From the NCBI GenBank assembly GCA_902728285.1, contig CACVBU010000064.1, positions 356,718-420,717 on the forward strand: 64,000 bases of DNA. Reading direction: 5' to 3'. Below the pieces are notes generated by a model. It searched no databases. It saw only the letters and a program-made list of their open reading frames with translations, and was not told the DNA's origin. Of the stretch, positions 44,472 to 55,030 are shown piece by piece. The stretch is from Clytia hemisphaerica (Eukaryota > Cnidaria > Hydrozoa > Leptothecata > Clytiidae). The position numbers and the translations under genes were made by a program. Each line of letters starts with the position of its first letter. The stretch's first letter is position 1.

Positions 44472-45975
44472 TAATTCATTAAATTCTAGAAACCATTTTT
44501 CATAACTTTCTGCAGTCCGCTTTCTGCAAGTCTGATAAGAGATATGTATAAACTGTTATCGCCGTTCATTCCATTCCATCATTCAGTTAAAACGTGCGCC
44601 ACTAGGTTAGAAAGGTTAGAAAAACACAATCTGCGTCCGGAACTGCGTGAAAAATAGTTAGATCAATTTCAACAAGAACTGTATACATTAATATTAATAT
44701 AATTGATCAAATTTCAAAGACCATTTGTCATAATTTGGCAAGTCCAATAATAGGAGATGTGATGTCATCATTTGGTTCCCGTCATCTGAACGACCCTAAT
44801 TTACCGTCAGCAGGTAGAGTTGAAGAGTCGGAAAGCTTTTCCGACTTTTCCGACGTGTCAAAAATATAGGAAATTTTAGAGCGTGCAATTACACGCTTAC
44901 CGCAAAAGCCGTCACCCGTCAATCTTGCTTAGCGCTTACGGCCCGTTTCAGAACAATTTCGATAAGCGTGTAATTACACGCTTAAAAATTCTGCCATTTT
45001 GATAACCGTGCAATTGCGCGCTTACGGCCTCGGAACATAAGCGTGCAATTGAGAGGATTTCCCAGACTGTTTATCAAACACGTCCAAACCAAGTCCAAAA
45101 AAGCACGATTGCATCCAGGCTTTATCAAATTTAGACAGTAGCTGTACTTTTGTAAACTTTATCAAATTCCAATAACATTATAACACCATCAATTCCACCT
45201 AGAGGCAAAGAAGAAAAATATGTTTTTATTGCAAAAACTAATAAAAAGCAGCAATAAAAAGTATCAGAAAATTCAACATAAACAAAAACTTGAGCAAACG
45301 GCTTTAAACCTTCAAAAGATGTAGAAAAAGAATCCCCTTGATGAAAATCATGTGCTCAATTTGCCGAGTTAAAAAAATAAATGACAGAAATTGAAGCTTG
45401 CAACAGATTTACACTGGAAATACTTTGGTACAACACTGACTTATCACATCTGACTTATCGCTTGAGCCGCCATCTTGAAACACCACATTATGATTAGTCT
45501 AGCATGCTAGACGACTTAACTCAGTAAAAAATAGGAAGTAGAAAACTTGACAGGAGCATCAATATAGTTTATTTTAACCATATCCCGACATAAAAATTTC
45601 CCGCTTTCAACAAAAACGTTATAAACGACTGGATTCCCAGTCTACATTATGATCTGTAAAAACAACGCACGTTAAAAGTACCCAAAAAGTTAACCCGATC
45701 GGAAGAAAGTTTAGAAATTAAAGTGAGATCGATCGGGAAATCGGATTTCTTTTTTGCCGTCTTATGATGATGCTGATGATGGAAGAAAATTTTACCTATT
45801 TGAATGCTCAGCTTAGGCTGACCAATTAACAAAAGTAAAGAAGAAATCTTAGGAATACATATTGTGAGGTTTGATGAATAAAACGTTATAAAATACCTGA
45901 TTTAGACAGTGGACAGTCCTTATATTGAATAATTTAAAATGCTCCCTCAGCCATATCAAAAATAGCTCTGCCACG
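44472..45975. other. Degenerate repeats and a cluster of short palindromes
   Basis: 44880-45050 holds several palindromes of the GCGTGTAATTACACGC / GTGCAATTGCGCGC type. The rest repeats the 'accatttgtca' motif described for 43276-44089. No gene recognised. Confidence 0.5.
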
Positions 45976-46275
45976 CTAAAATAGTAGGCCAGCTGCGAAT
46001 TTGAATGGTTTGTCAGGAGGTTTATTTGAGTTTGAAAGCAAGATTTCATGCAGTCTTGAGACCAAAATGTCATTTTCTTTTGAAAAAGTAGTACTGTCTT
46101 TGAATTTGCTTTGTGTTGACTCTATGACATTTGTATACAAAAAGTTTTCACCAAGATCAACAGCTCTTCTAGCACCAGCTAGCATTCCTTCCAAATCTTT
46201 GAGAATGTACTTTTTGAAGCATAGGCTAAAGTCTTTACTGCCAGTGAGTTTGTCTCTGAGTGACTTGACATATCA
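45976..46275 (-). CDS. Unidentified ORF, possible exon
   Basis: Open from about 46275 (YVKSLRDKLTGSKDFSLCFK) through LEGMLAGARRAVDLGENFLY and ESTQSKFKDSTTFSKENDIL to KFAAGLLF and a stop at 45976. Composition is protein-like and the frame has no stop for about 100 codons. It could be an internal or last exon of a host gene or part of the piggyBac-containing block next to it. No family recognised. Confidence 0.35.
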
Positions 46276-46554
46276 AAAGAAAACAGTTTTACTTGATCAA
46301 TTAATGGACGTTCCAAATTTTTAAAATGCTCTGCCGTCATTTCAATCAGATTGAGTTCAAGATGCTATCGATATCGGATTTTTTGTTTTCAAAGTGTAGT
46401 TAGGAATAACCAGCATAGAATATTTTTGAATCATTGTATAAGATTTGCTAATAATGTGTAGCCCATGATAGAAAACATCAACCTCCAAGGAAATCAACTC
46501 AATGAAGAAGAAAATATGAACACAAGAAAGAATTTTATCAAAAATATCCATTAT

Positions 46555-46890
46555 CTAAGCCTTCTCTTCTTGGGAACTTTCCGAGCGTTCTGAAGACTCC
46601 TCTTGAGACTCCTCAGCCACTGACTCTTTAGTCTGAGACTCTTCGTCAACGACGTTATACTCTTTTGTGAAGTCTCGTGTAGTATGATATATTTTGAAAC
46701 ATTCGCCAAGACACAAAGCAACTTGACAATTTGGGCACCAATAACGTGTTTCTCGACGGATTTTACGCTTAGAGCAACAATGATATCTCCTTAGTGGCTT
46801 TTGTCTCTTTTCGGTTGGTGGGAGGTAATCCGGGAAATGACGTTCCACTAAACGTGTAAGAGATTTGGCCCAACAAAATTACCATGTCGC
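46555..46890 (-). pseudogene. piggyBac-type transposase C-terminal zinc ribbon
   Basis: Reads KSLTRLVERHFPDYLPPTEK, then LRRYHCCSKRKIRRETRYWCPNCQVALCLGECFKIYHT with the Cys pairs of the piggyBac/PGBD C-terminal zinc finger, followed by an acidic Ser/Glu tail to the stop at 46555. In piggyBac transposases this finger reads the transposon end. The DDD catalytic part upstream is not recognisable, so only the C terminus remains. Confidence 0.75.
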
Positions 46891-46925
46891 ACAGGAGCAG
46901 CTTCAGAATGGTGTAGTGTATTACA

Positions 46926-46990
46926 ATCGTGGTCAAAACTGATGTCCAATAACTCTTTTCCACCGACAAGACCCCCTCTCCCCCCAAAAT
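46926..46990. repeat. 65-bp segment identical to 50911-50975
   Basis: From ATCGTGGTCAAAACTGATGT to CCCCCCAAAAT, base-for-base identical to the later copy; the flanks differ. Confidence 0.9.
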
Positions 46991-47236
46991 ACCGTATAAT
47001 TTTTGAATCACTTATAAAGCTTTTGTAAAGTTATTCTTTCAAGTGCAGTTTTCCCAGCCACAGTTTTAATAAAGCAATTAAGTCCGGCAGCCGCTTGTGT
47101 TGTTTGTCAGAACCATCGCACGCGTCCTTATTTTCAGTATCAAAATCTATAATCCTAGAATATTGAAATATAGGTAAAGATAGAAAGTTTAAAATTTGAC
47201 AAAATAGTAATATTATATACTTATATATATTATCAC

Positions 47237-48307
47237 TTAATATTTGGTGCGACGCCCCATTCCATGTATTACTTTAATTACCCGTTTAGGCATTGTGTCG
47301 ATTATACGGTCGATCTTGGTCTTGTCATATTCCAACATGGTCTTCCGCACTCTCTCGGCGAACTCCTCCTTCGTTTCCCTCGTAATGTTCTGCTCCAACG
47401 CTTGCTTTTGCAAAACTTGGTTCATTTGGTTGAAGAAGTTTTCAATTGGGTTTAGGTCAGGTGAACGGGGTGGTATACAGAAGACCAAAGCCTATACCCT
47501 TTCGTAGGCTTGCATTGCTTTCTTTGACTTCTGTCGTGGACAGTTGTTCATCAGAAACCGGAGGGTGATGGGGTTGGAGCTCTTTTGAAAAGAGGTGTCA
47601 AAGTGCTCATCGACAATGTTTGCCATTTTCTCGGCGGTGATGCTCCCATAATACGGTTGGCACAACACAACCCCTTTGCCATGGCTTATCGCTACCATAA
47701 AATTGACATTGACAACGCCTGCCTTACTGCATTTCCTCGTCAGACCAAATTCAAGACCTTCATTCCTCTTCCTCCACTGGCATACCCTCGGCGCACGTGC
47801 TTGGTCTTGGGGGTTGGTTTTAAATTGGAAATCTTTAGCGTCCAAGTAGAAAGAAATTCCACGCCGCCAAAAATCAAGCCCAAGCTTCTTCTTTCTGATT
47901 GTTTTACAAAACCTCAGTCTTGACTTCAAGTCTTTACGTGTTAACAAGCCCTTGCGACGGCCTTGTAAAAAGCGGTAACCACCCTGACTTAGAGCCCGTC
48001 GGACGGAACGATTGGAGATATATGTAACCCCAGAAATGACTTTGATTCTGCCAGATGTGAAGTTCGCACCTTCAGAATTCCTTAATGTTTTCACTGCTCG
48101 CAAAATTGCCCGTCTGTCTTGATCGCTTATTTTGCTCGGTCGTCCTCCAGCGTTCTTGTGTCTCAAAGTTAAATCTCCTATCTCCCTTTTGGCATGCCGC
48201 TGGATGTTTCTTCTCGAATACATGGGAAACATTGTCTTCAGCTGGCTTACTGACACCCCAGCCTTTTGATGGAGCGCCCGCATCTCGCATGAATGCACCA
48301 GTGTCAC
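47237..48307 (-). pseudogene. Tc1/mariner-type transposase with stop and catalytic change
   Basis: About 356 codons on the minus strand. The N-terminal helix-turn-helix region (SVSQLKTMFPMYSRRNIQRH, GGRPSKISDQDRRAILRAV, SNRSVRRAL) is followed by the DDE domain: YLDAKDF (first Asp), LMNNCPRQ where the second catalytic Asp is replaced by Asn, and SPDLNPIEN (Glu), spaced as DD34E. A TAG stop interrupts the frame at 47489-47494 between AYERV and ALVFCIPPRSPD. Both changes inactivate it. It ends next to repeat copy B at 48312. Terminal inverted repeats were not found. Confidence 0.85.
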
Positions 48308-48311
48308 TTTG

Positions 48312-49690
48312 TTTTTGGACCTACCTTAAGGTAGTCCTTTAAATTAACCCTTGTCCGTTCGTCCGTTCGTCCGTCCGTTCGTTCGTCTGTTGCCAGCTTT
48401 TCTCGGGATCGGCTCATTAGTTTTGTCTAATTTTTTGCACAATGATGTAAAATGGCAATACCCAAAATGTGACGGAGCCCGATTTTCGAAAAAAAAATTT
48501 TTCCGGTCGCCAGGTCCGGAAATGTCCCGGAAAAAGCGGTTTTTGGGATTTTCTCGAGATTTCTCATTAGTTTTTTTCTGATTTTTGCTCAAAGATGCGT
48601 ATTAAATCCCAAAACATGGCCTAGTCCAATTCTTGAGAAAAATTTTTCCGGCCGAAAATGCCGGAAATATGCCGGAAATCGCCGTTTTTCTGGATTTTCA
48701 TTGGATTTTTCCAGATGGTTGTTTTTTCTTCAAAAACATTTTAATGCAATGCCCACCATAAGCATGTTTCAATTTTCAATAAAAATGATTTGAAGCCGGA
48801 ACTTTCTAAAATCGCCGGAACAGCCGATTTCGCCGGAAAAAGGTTTTCTTGTTTCTTGAGCTGTACTTATATTTTTCATGAAATTTTGCACACTGATGCA
48901 AAATGTCAATACCTAAATTGTGACAGAGTCATTTTCGAAAAGTTCAACTTCCTGCCGAAAATGCCGGAAATATGCCGGAAAAACTGGTTTTTTGGCATTT
49001 TCTCGAGATTTTATCATTAGTTTTTCTGATTTTTTTGCTCAACGAACTCGTATTAACAATGCCCAAACATGACCTAGTCCGGCTTGAGAAAAAATATTTC
49101 CGGCCGAAAATGCCGGAAATATGCCGGAAATCGCCGTTTTTCTGGATTTTCATTAGACTTTTTCCATATAATTGGTTATTTTTTCATTCAAAAACATTTT
49201 AACAGCAATGCCCACCATTAAGCATGTTTCAATTTTCAATAAAATTGATTTTTGAAGCCGGAACTAATTTAAAAGTCACCGGAACAACCTATTTTCGCCG
49301 GAAAGACAGTATTTCTTGAATTTCTCGAGCTGTACTTTATATTTGTTTATGAAATTTTGCACACTGATGCAATATGACAATACCTAAAAATTTTTCCGGT
49401 TTAGGTTACTTATATTTCTATGCTTTTCACACAAAAACATTATTCATAACAATGCTCATTATCAAGAATGATTCAATTGTCAATAAAACTGATTTTTGCG
49501 ACCAGAACTTCCTATTTATTATTTCCCTACAACCCTTCCCTCTCCCCCCATCAACAATCAATGATGAATTTATTGTGTTGTGTATTTTCGCTAAACGCTA
49601 TATTTTCTGACTGATTTTTTTCATTTTTCTTTTTGCATTGCTATCTAACTTTAATCATCAGGTAGGTCCATTCAGCATATTGCTTGTTGT
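48312..49690. repeat. GGACCTACCT-family repeat, copy B
   Basis: Starts TTTTTGGACCTACCTTAAGG, then TCCGTTCG tandem units, 'ccagcttttctcggga', and two to three copies of a 'tgccggaaatatgccggaaa' module. Ends AGGTAGGTCCATTCAGCAT. Short GC-rich 'ccggaaa' words recur about every 40 bp. Confidence 0.8.
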
Positions 49691-49711
49691 TATTGTTATT
49701 TTTGTTTATCA

Positions 49712-50667
49712 TTTTTGGACCTACCTGGAGGTCCTATAAATTAACCTCTGTCCGTTCGTCCGTCCGTCCGTTCGTCCGTTCGTCCGTCCGTCTGTTACCA
49801 GCTTTTCTCAGGATTGGCTCATTAGTTTTTTCTGATTTTTGGCACAATGATGCAAAATGGCAATGCCCCAAAATGTGACGGAGCCCGATATTCGAAAAAA
49901 AAATCATTTCCGGCCAAAAATGCCGGAAATATGCCGGAAAAACCGGTTTTTTGGCATTTTCTCAAGATTTCATCATTAGTTTTTTCTGATTTTTTGCACA
50001 AAGATGCGTATTAGCAATGCCCANNNNNNNNNNNNNNNNNNNNNNNNNNNNNNNNNNNNNNNNNNNNNNNNNNNNNNNNNNNNNNNNNNNNNNNNNNNNN
50101 NNNNNNNNNNNNNNNNNNNNNNNNNNNNNNNNNNNNNNNNNNNNNNNNNNNNNNNNNNNNNNNNNNNNNNNNNNNNNNNNNNNNNNNNNNNNNNNNNNNN
50201 NNNNNNNNNNNNNNNNNNNNNNNNNNNNNNNNNNNNNNNNNNNNNNNNNNNNNNNNNNNNNNNNNNNNNNNNNNNNNNNNNNNNNNNNNNNNCGTATTCG
50301 CAGTGCTCAAACATGGCCGTGTCGATTTTTGAGAACAAATTTTTCCGGTTGAAATTCAGAAATCGCGTTTTTGCAGATTTTCATTGGGTTTTTTCCTCAT
50401 AGTTCTATTTTTTCACAAAAAACATTATCGATAACATGCTCACCATCAAGCATTTCAATTGTCAATAAAACTGATTTCGACCAAACTTTCTATTTATTTT
50501 TCCCTACAACCCTTCCCTCTCCCCCCACCATCAATCATGATGAATTCTTGCGTTTATATTTTTCGCTAAACGCTATTGTTTCTGACTGATTTTTTTCATT
50601 TTTCTCCTTGCATTGCTATCTAACTTTCATCATCAGGTAGGTCCATTCAGCATCTAGCTTGTTGTAG
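49712..50667. repeat. GGACCTACCT-family repeat, copy C (contains the gap)
   Basis: Same organisation as copy B, starting TTTTTGGACCTACCTGGAGG, with TCCGTCCG repeats and the ccggaaa modules, ending AGGTAGGTCCATTCAGCAT. Its middle is lost in the assembly gap. Copies B and C are only 21 bases apart in direct orientation. Confidence 0.8.
50024..50292. other. Assembly gap (269 N)
   Basis: Unresolved bases inside a repeat. Any open frame across it is meaningless. Confidence 1.
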
Positions 50668-52523
50668 TTATCTCTGTAAATAGAAAAATATAAACAAACA
50701 TTTTAGAACAAAGCTAGATACCTCACCCCAAGCCTTCACCCAAACACACCTAATAATTCAGCCCCAGACTCCAGAATTATCAAAATAATAATCAAAACAT
50801 ACATAGGAAACAAGCCTTCTCAATCAAAACAAACCACCGTCCCACGTAGACATCATTATTGAACAGAAACCCGCACACGACTAAGTCTTTTTTTTCAAAA
50901 AATTCAGACGATCGTGGTCAAAACTGATGTCCAATAACTCTTTTCCACCGACAAGACCCCCTCTCCCCCCAAAATCAATGTTGGAGTTGAATTTTTGCAC
51001 CTTCACAAGACTCAACATCAACACTGATATTGGGGGGGAGGGGGCGGACAAACAGTTCTGTCCAGGATTGTAGTTCCTAAATGATGGACCCGGATAAGTG
51101 GCAATCTCAAATTCCTCCTGTAAGCATAACAACGGTTGTTTGTTTCTGGGGTATAAGCTCTCTTGTGGCGCACTATTTTTCAGGTAACTGTCGGGTTTCC
51201 ATTCTTCTTCTTGATGTTCCAGAACTCTGTTGAAAGGGTTTACTGTTTTTGGCGCAAATTATTTTACATTGTGGTTAGTGATGGTGGAGCATCTAGAATT
51301 GTTCTTGCCTCTTCAAAACTTTCTCCAAGATTTCTCAAAATTTGTTTCCCTCTCATTCCTTTGGATGTCAATTTTTTTACATTTGCACTATTGCTGTGGC
51401 TCATTTTTGTTCCGTTTCTTAATAAAAACTTTACTCGTTTTTGTCAAGAAATTGACTCACGTCTCATGGTTTGACTTATTGTGTATGCTGTACATCTCAC
51501 CTGTAAATTGTAAAGAAACACAATGAATTTACCTTAAGATACTGAAGGCCGAGCTCTTTAATTGAAAGATTCTTTCTTTAATACAATGTTAATTGATATA
51601 GCCTATCAATTTTTTTTTTCACCACAGGGCTCCATGGTTTGGACTGTTTCCTTGTCTTTCTTTTGGCGATTATGATTTGTCTATGAAAGATGTCAGTTCT
51701 GAAGATGCCCGTCTTCCTATATAAACTAACGCCCTCACTTTCGGTTTGCATGCAGATGTTTGCCACAACTGTTTTGTTGGATGTCAGCTGCAGTCAAAAT
51801 ACATTAAAGGGATAATCAGATTGTGTGAATTTTTATTCGGGTTGTAGATTCCTTTCATAGTCTTGAGCAAAACTTCCAAATCTTTTTGTCCAACTATTTC
51901 CCAGAGTTGAGATGTTCAAGTTACAGGTTTTTGACTTTAAGTAAGAAAGCAATATAATTTTAACGTAAAAACCGTGAAAAATCCTGTAAAGCATATTCAC
52001 GGAAGTTTATTCCGGTGAAACAAAAAACATTCTTCCTCAAAATATATATTTGATGTACAAAAAAAACTTAAGCAACTTATCGGTAATTTTTGAATAAAAT
52101 TCGTCAAGAATAGATTTATCGTTACTTTTTGCCGACGCGACGAATTTACTATCGATGAGGTACGCCTCTTCCTCACTCAGCGTCTGAGTAATCAAACAAC
52201 AAGTACATAGTACTTAAGAAAAAAGATCTATAGAAAACGTGTCGTGGGCGATAAGAAATCAACAACTGTTTCAACAGAAAGTTCGGTCAATTCTCTACCA
52301 GCAGTATTTACTCACTCCACTTTTTTTGTGAATTTACTTTTTATATTTTTTGGTTCGATTAACTTTTTGATGTCATATAGAGGATAGGCATTGTGGTATT
52401 GATGTGGTGTTTAGGCTACTTATACCAAAGTGATGTGTTCTTTTCTCGGTAAGAAATTAGATTTAGTTTTTAGAGTCGAAATATCTCTTTTTGAAAAGAG
52501 ATGATGAAATTTCTTCAAAACAA
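50668..52523. other. No gene recognised; 65-bp duplicate and G/C-rich hairpin near 50911-51060
   Basis: 50911-50975 duplicates 46926-46990. The C-rich tract there pairs with the G-rich tract at 51028-51045. Beyond that only AT-rich sequence with short ORFs that show no family features. Confidence 0.5.
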
Positions 52524-52530
52524 CTCACAT

Positions 52531-53107
52531 CAGGGGGGGGGGTCATGCAGTTATTATATAAACACTATGACAATTACTACCGTGGTGGTATATAAACCAA
52601 AATTTGGGAAAACAGTTACTCCACCAGTGGACTAACTGCAACATGGGTGGTGCCTAAGCCCAAAATTGTCGATTTTGGTAGGATATGGTGTACTAAGTGA
52701 GCACATTTTTTTATTTTTTACTTAAAATTTTAGGTTTTTAAAAATTCTGCAAGCAAAAAAATTCAAAACATTTTTTTCAAAAGTAAAAAAAAAAACATAA
52801 ATTTTTTCTTCAATCAAGGCATGAAAGATATTTTAACAAACTTGGAAAATTATTGAGATATTTAACTCTTGAACGGTCGTTAATAAGACGTACCCAGTAA
52901 AATGGTATCAAAAATGAGGAATTCAGTGAAAAAATTGCCAAATTTGGCATTTTTGGGGGTGGTATACACCAATTTTGAGGGTAAAATCAGTTAGTACACT
53001 ATGGAATAACTGCAAGGGTGGTGGTGTCTGTAGAAAATGTCCAAAATCGCAGTTACTCCACATAGTGTCAAGGAGTAACTGCAAGACCCCCCCCCCCCCC
53101 CCCCCTG
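52531..53107. mobile_element. hAT-like non-autonomous element with G/C-run ends
   Basis: Ends CAGGGGGGGGGTCATGCAGT / inverse (terminal CAG as in hAT elements) and a 7-bp duplication CTCACAT (52524-52530, 53108-53114). The interior repeats 'cagttactcca.atagtg' and 'ggtggtat' in both orientations. No transposase. Confidence 0.75.
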
Positions 53108-53114
53108 CTCACAT

Positions 53115-54296
53115 TCATAACTTTTCACACACGACAAAAATTTTTTTGCAAGGATTGCCTTGGGATATGTAACTCTTGCTCTCTTTAAAGCATGCAGGCA
53201 AGCTTCTAAAGAATACAGATCTTGTTTTTTCTTCTTTCTTCTTTTGCTGCAATCTTCCTCTTCTAAAGGTTAGATGGTATAAGTTCACCATTTCGTCACC
53301 GTTACTCTTTTTTTCATTTTTTATTATATGGTTTCAGCACTGTGTCTTATTACGGTGGCAGTATTCTTCACTTCTGTTTTGTCAGGTTCTTAAAAGGTCT
53401 TTCTTAACAAAAAATTTCTCGAATACCAAAATCTTGTGTTGAAGATAGAACCAATATTGATAAGTAGAGTCAATTTGTAGCTCGTACCATTAAGGTCATG
53501 CACAATGCGGTACGTATAGTATTCGTATAGGGTCAGGTTTGCGTTCAAAATGGTAGACTCTTCCAGCACAGCTTATATTAAGTAATTTTCTGAACTACAG
53601 TCTAGCTAAAAGAATTGAAACGGGGAAAGTCGACTTCAAAAGGCAGATGGTTGAAACGGAAAAAAAGGGAGGAGAAAATAAAATTTCAAAATTCTCCTCC
53701 CGTCTTCACAATTAATTATTTCGTTTTTCCTTCATCTAGTAATTAATTCATTTTAAGTCTTATTTTAACTTACCGTCCTTCTTTCGGCTCAAACTATCAA
53801 ACACTTTGCTTCTCCTCACTGGTCACTTTGATGTTACTTAATGGTGACGAGTAACCAGAATAGATTCAATTTGTACTTGAACTTGAAAATTCCCTTCTAA
53901 AAATCTCGATGATTTCAGAGATCTATAGGAAGGCGACCTTTTATAGTTTTGAATTTTCTTCTCCCTTTTAATTCATCAATGAACTTTGATGAACTCGTGT
54001 TGTGGGATTTATTGAAATCATGGCCTGATTTTTATAGTATAAAGTAGCGATCCTAGAGTGTCAATACTGTGTTAATTAGGAGCATTCTTAAGCCTTATAA
54101 CATCTACTCCTGCTATCATTTTGTATTATAATGTAGAATTATTTTAAATATCAAAACGGAAAGATTGTAGATATATAGAATATTGTATATTTTTGGGTAA
54201 ATTTTGACAAATAGATTAATTACTTAATGATGGACATCAAATTTCTCAGACTGTGTTTGTTTCTTGTTTTGATTTTCAGAGGATGCTTGATTTGAT
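53115..54296. other. No gene seen
   Basis: Unique AT-rich sequence; ORFs are short and membrane-like by T-richness only. Confidence 0.5.
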
Positions 54297-54298
54297 TA

Positions 54299-54642
54299 CC
54301 TTAAGGGAACTTATTTTGGCGGGAACTTATTTTTGCGGGAACTAATTTTGACGAGCGACAAAAATCCTGAAATTTTTTAATTTTGGCGAGAACGTATTTT
54401 GGCGATTGATGAATTTTTTTAATTTTAACGGGAACTAATTTTGGCGAATGACAGCGTAAATCTGTTCTATTTTTGCCTTATTTGAAGCTTTTTTTGTGAA
54501 CTCAAGAAGTTATTTAGGCAAAATACCAAAAAATATAATTTTGGCGAGTGAGCTAAATATTTAATTTCGGCGGGAACTAATTTCGGCGTATTTTATCTAA
54601 ATTCGCCAAAATTAGTTCCCGCCAAAATAAGTTCCCTTAAGG
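54299..54642. mobile_element. TA-flanked MITE, CCTTAAGGGAACTTATTTTG
   Basis: Ends CCTTAAGGGAACTTATTTTG / inverse, flanked by TA. The whole element is repeats of 'gggaacttattttggcg' in alternating form. Fragments near 8490-8575 and 58786 look related. Confidence 0.88.
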
Positions 54643-54735
54643 TACTTTGAAAATTAATTTCTGAATTCGACAATTAATTTTAAGGTTCACTGCATGTAGT
54701 GTCATTTCGTCATTTTAGGCGTATAAAATGTTCTA

Positions 54736-54871
54736 CTTTAATCGGATTAACTTTCGTGAGATTAAACTTAAATTTTTGCCATTTTCGCGAAATTAAAATG
54801 CGCGAGATTCCTGACTCGCGAAATTAAATCGACCACAAAATTCAATCTCGTGAAATCTAATCCGATTAAAG
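54736..54871. mobile_element. TA-flanked MITE, CTTTAATCGGATTA, short
   Basis: 136 bp, ends CTTTAATCGGATTAACTTTC / inverse, flanked by TA. Shares the first nine bases with the elements at 20962 and 28494. Confidence 0.82.
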
Positions 54872-55030
54872 TAACCAATTTTAATGTTAATTGTTAATAA
54901 TTTAATGCCTGAAAATTTTCATATTTTGATCAGTCTTTGATTCGTTTTTCATAGCATCACTCCAAAAAAAATAAAAAACCAAACCCAGTTCCTCAGCTCG
55001 CTTTCTTATGATTTTGATAGTGCTCACGAA

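Noticed and set aside
49976..50402. ORFs crossing the run of N
   Set aside because: Sequence unknown; no coding claim possible.
51163..51526. Hydrophobic plus-strand ORFs of about 100 residues
   Set aside because: Hydrophobicity follows from T-richness; two overlapping frames look equally 'membrane-like', and no start or splice context supports either.
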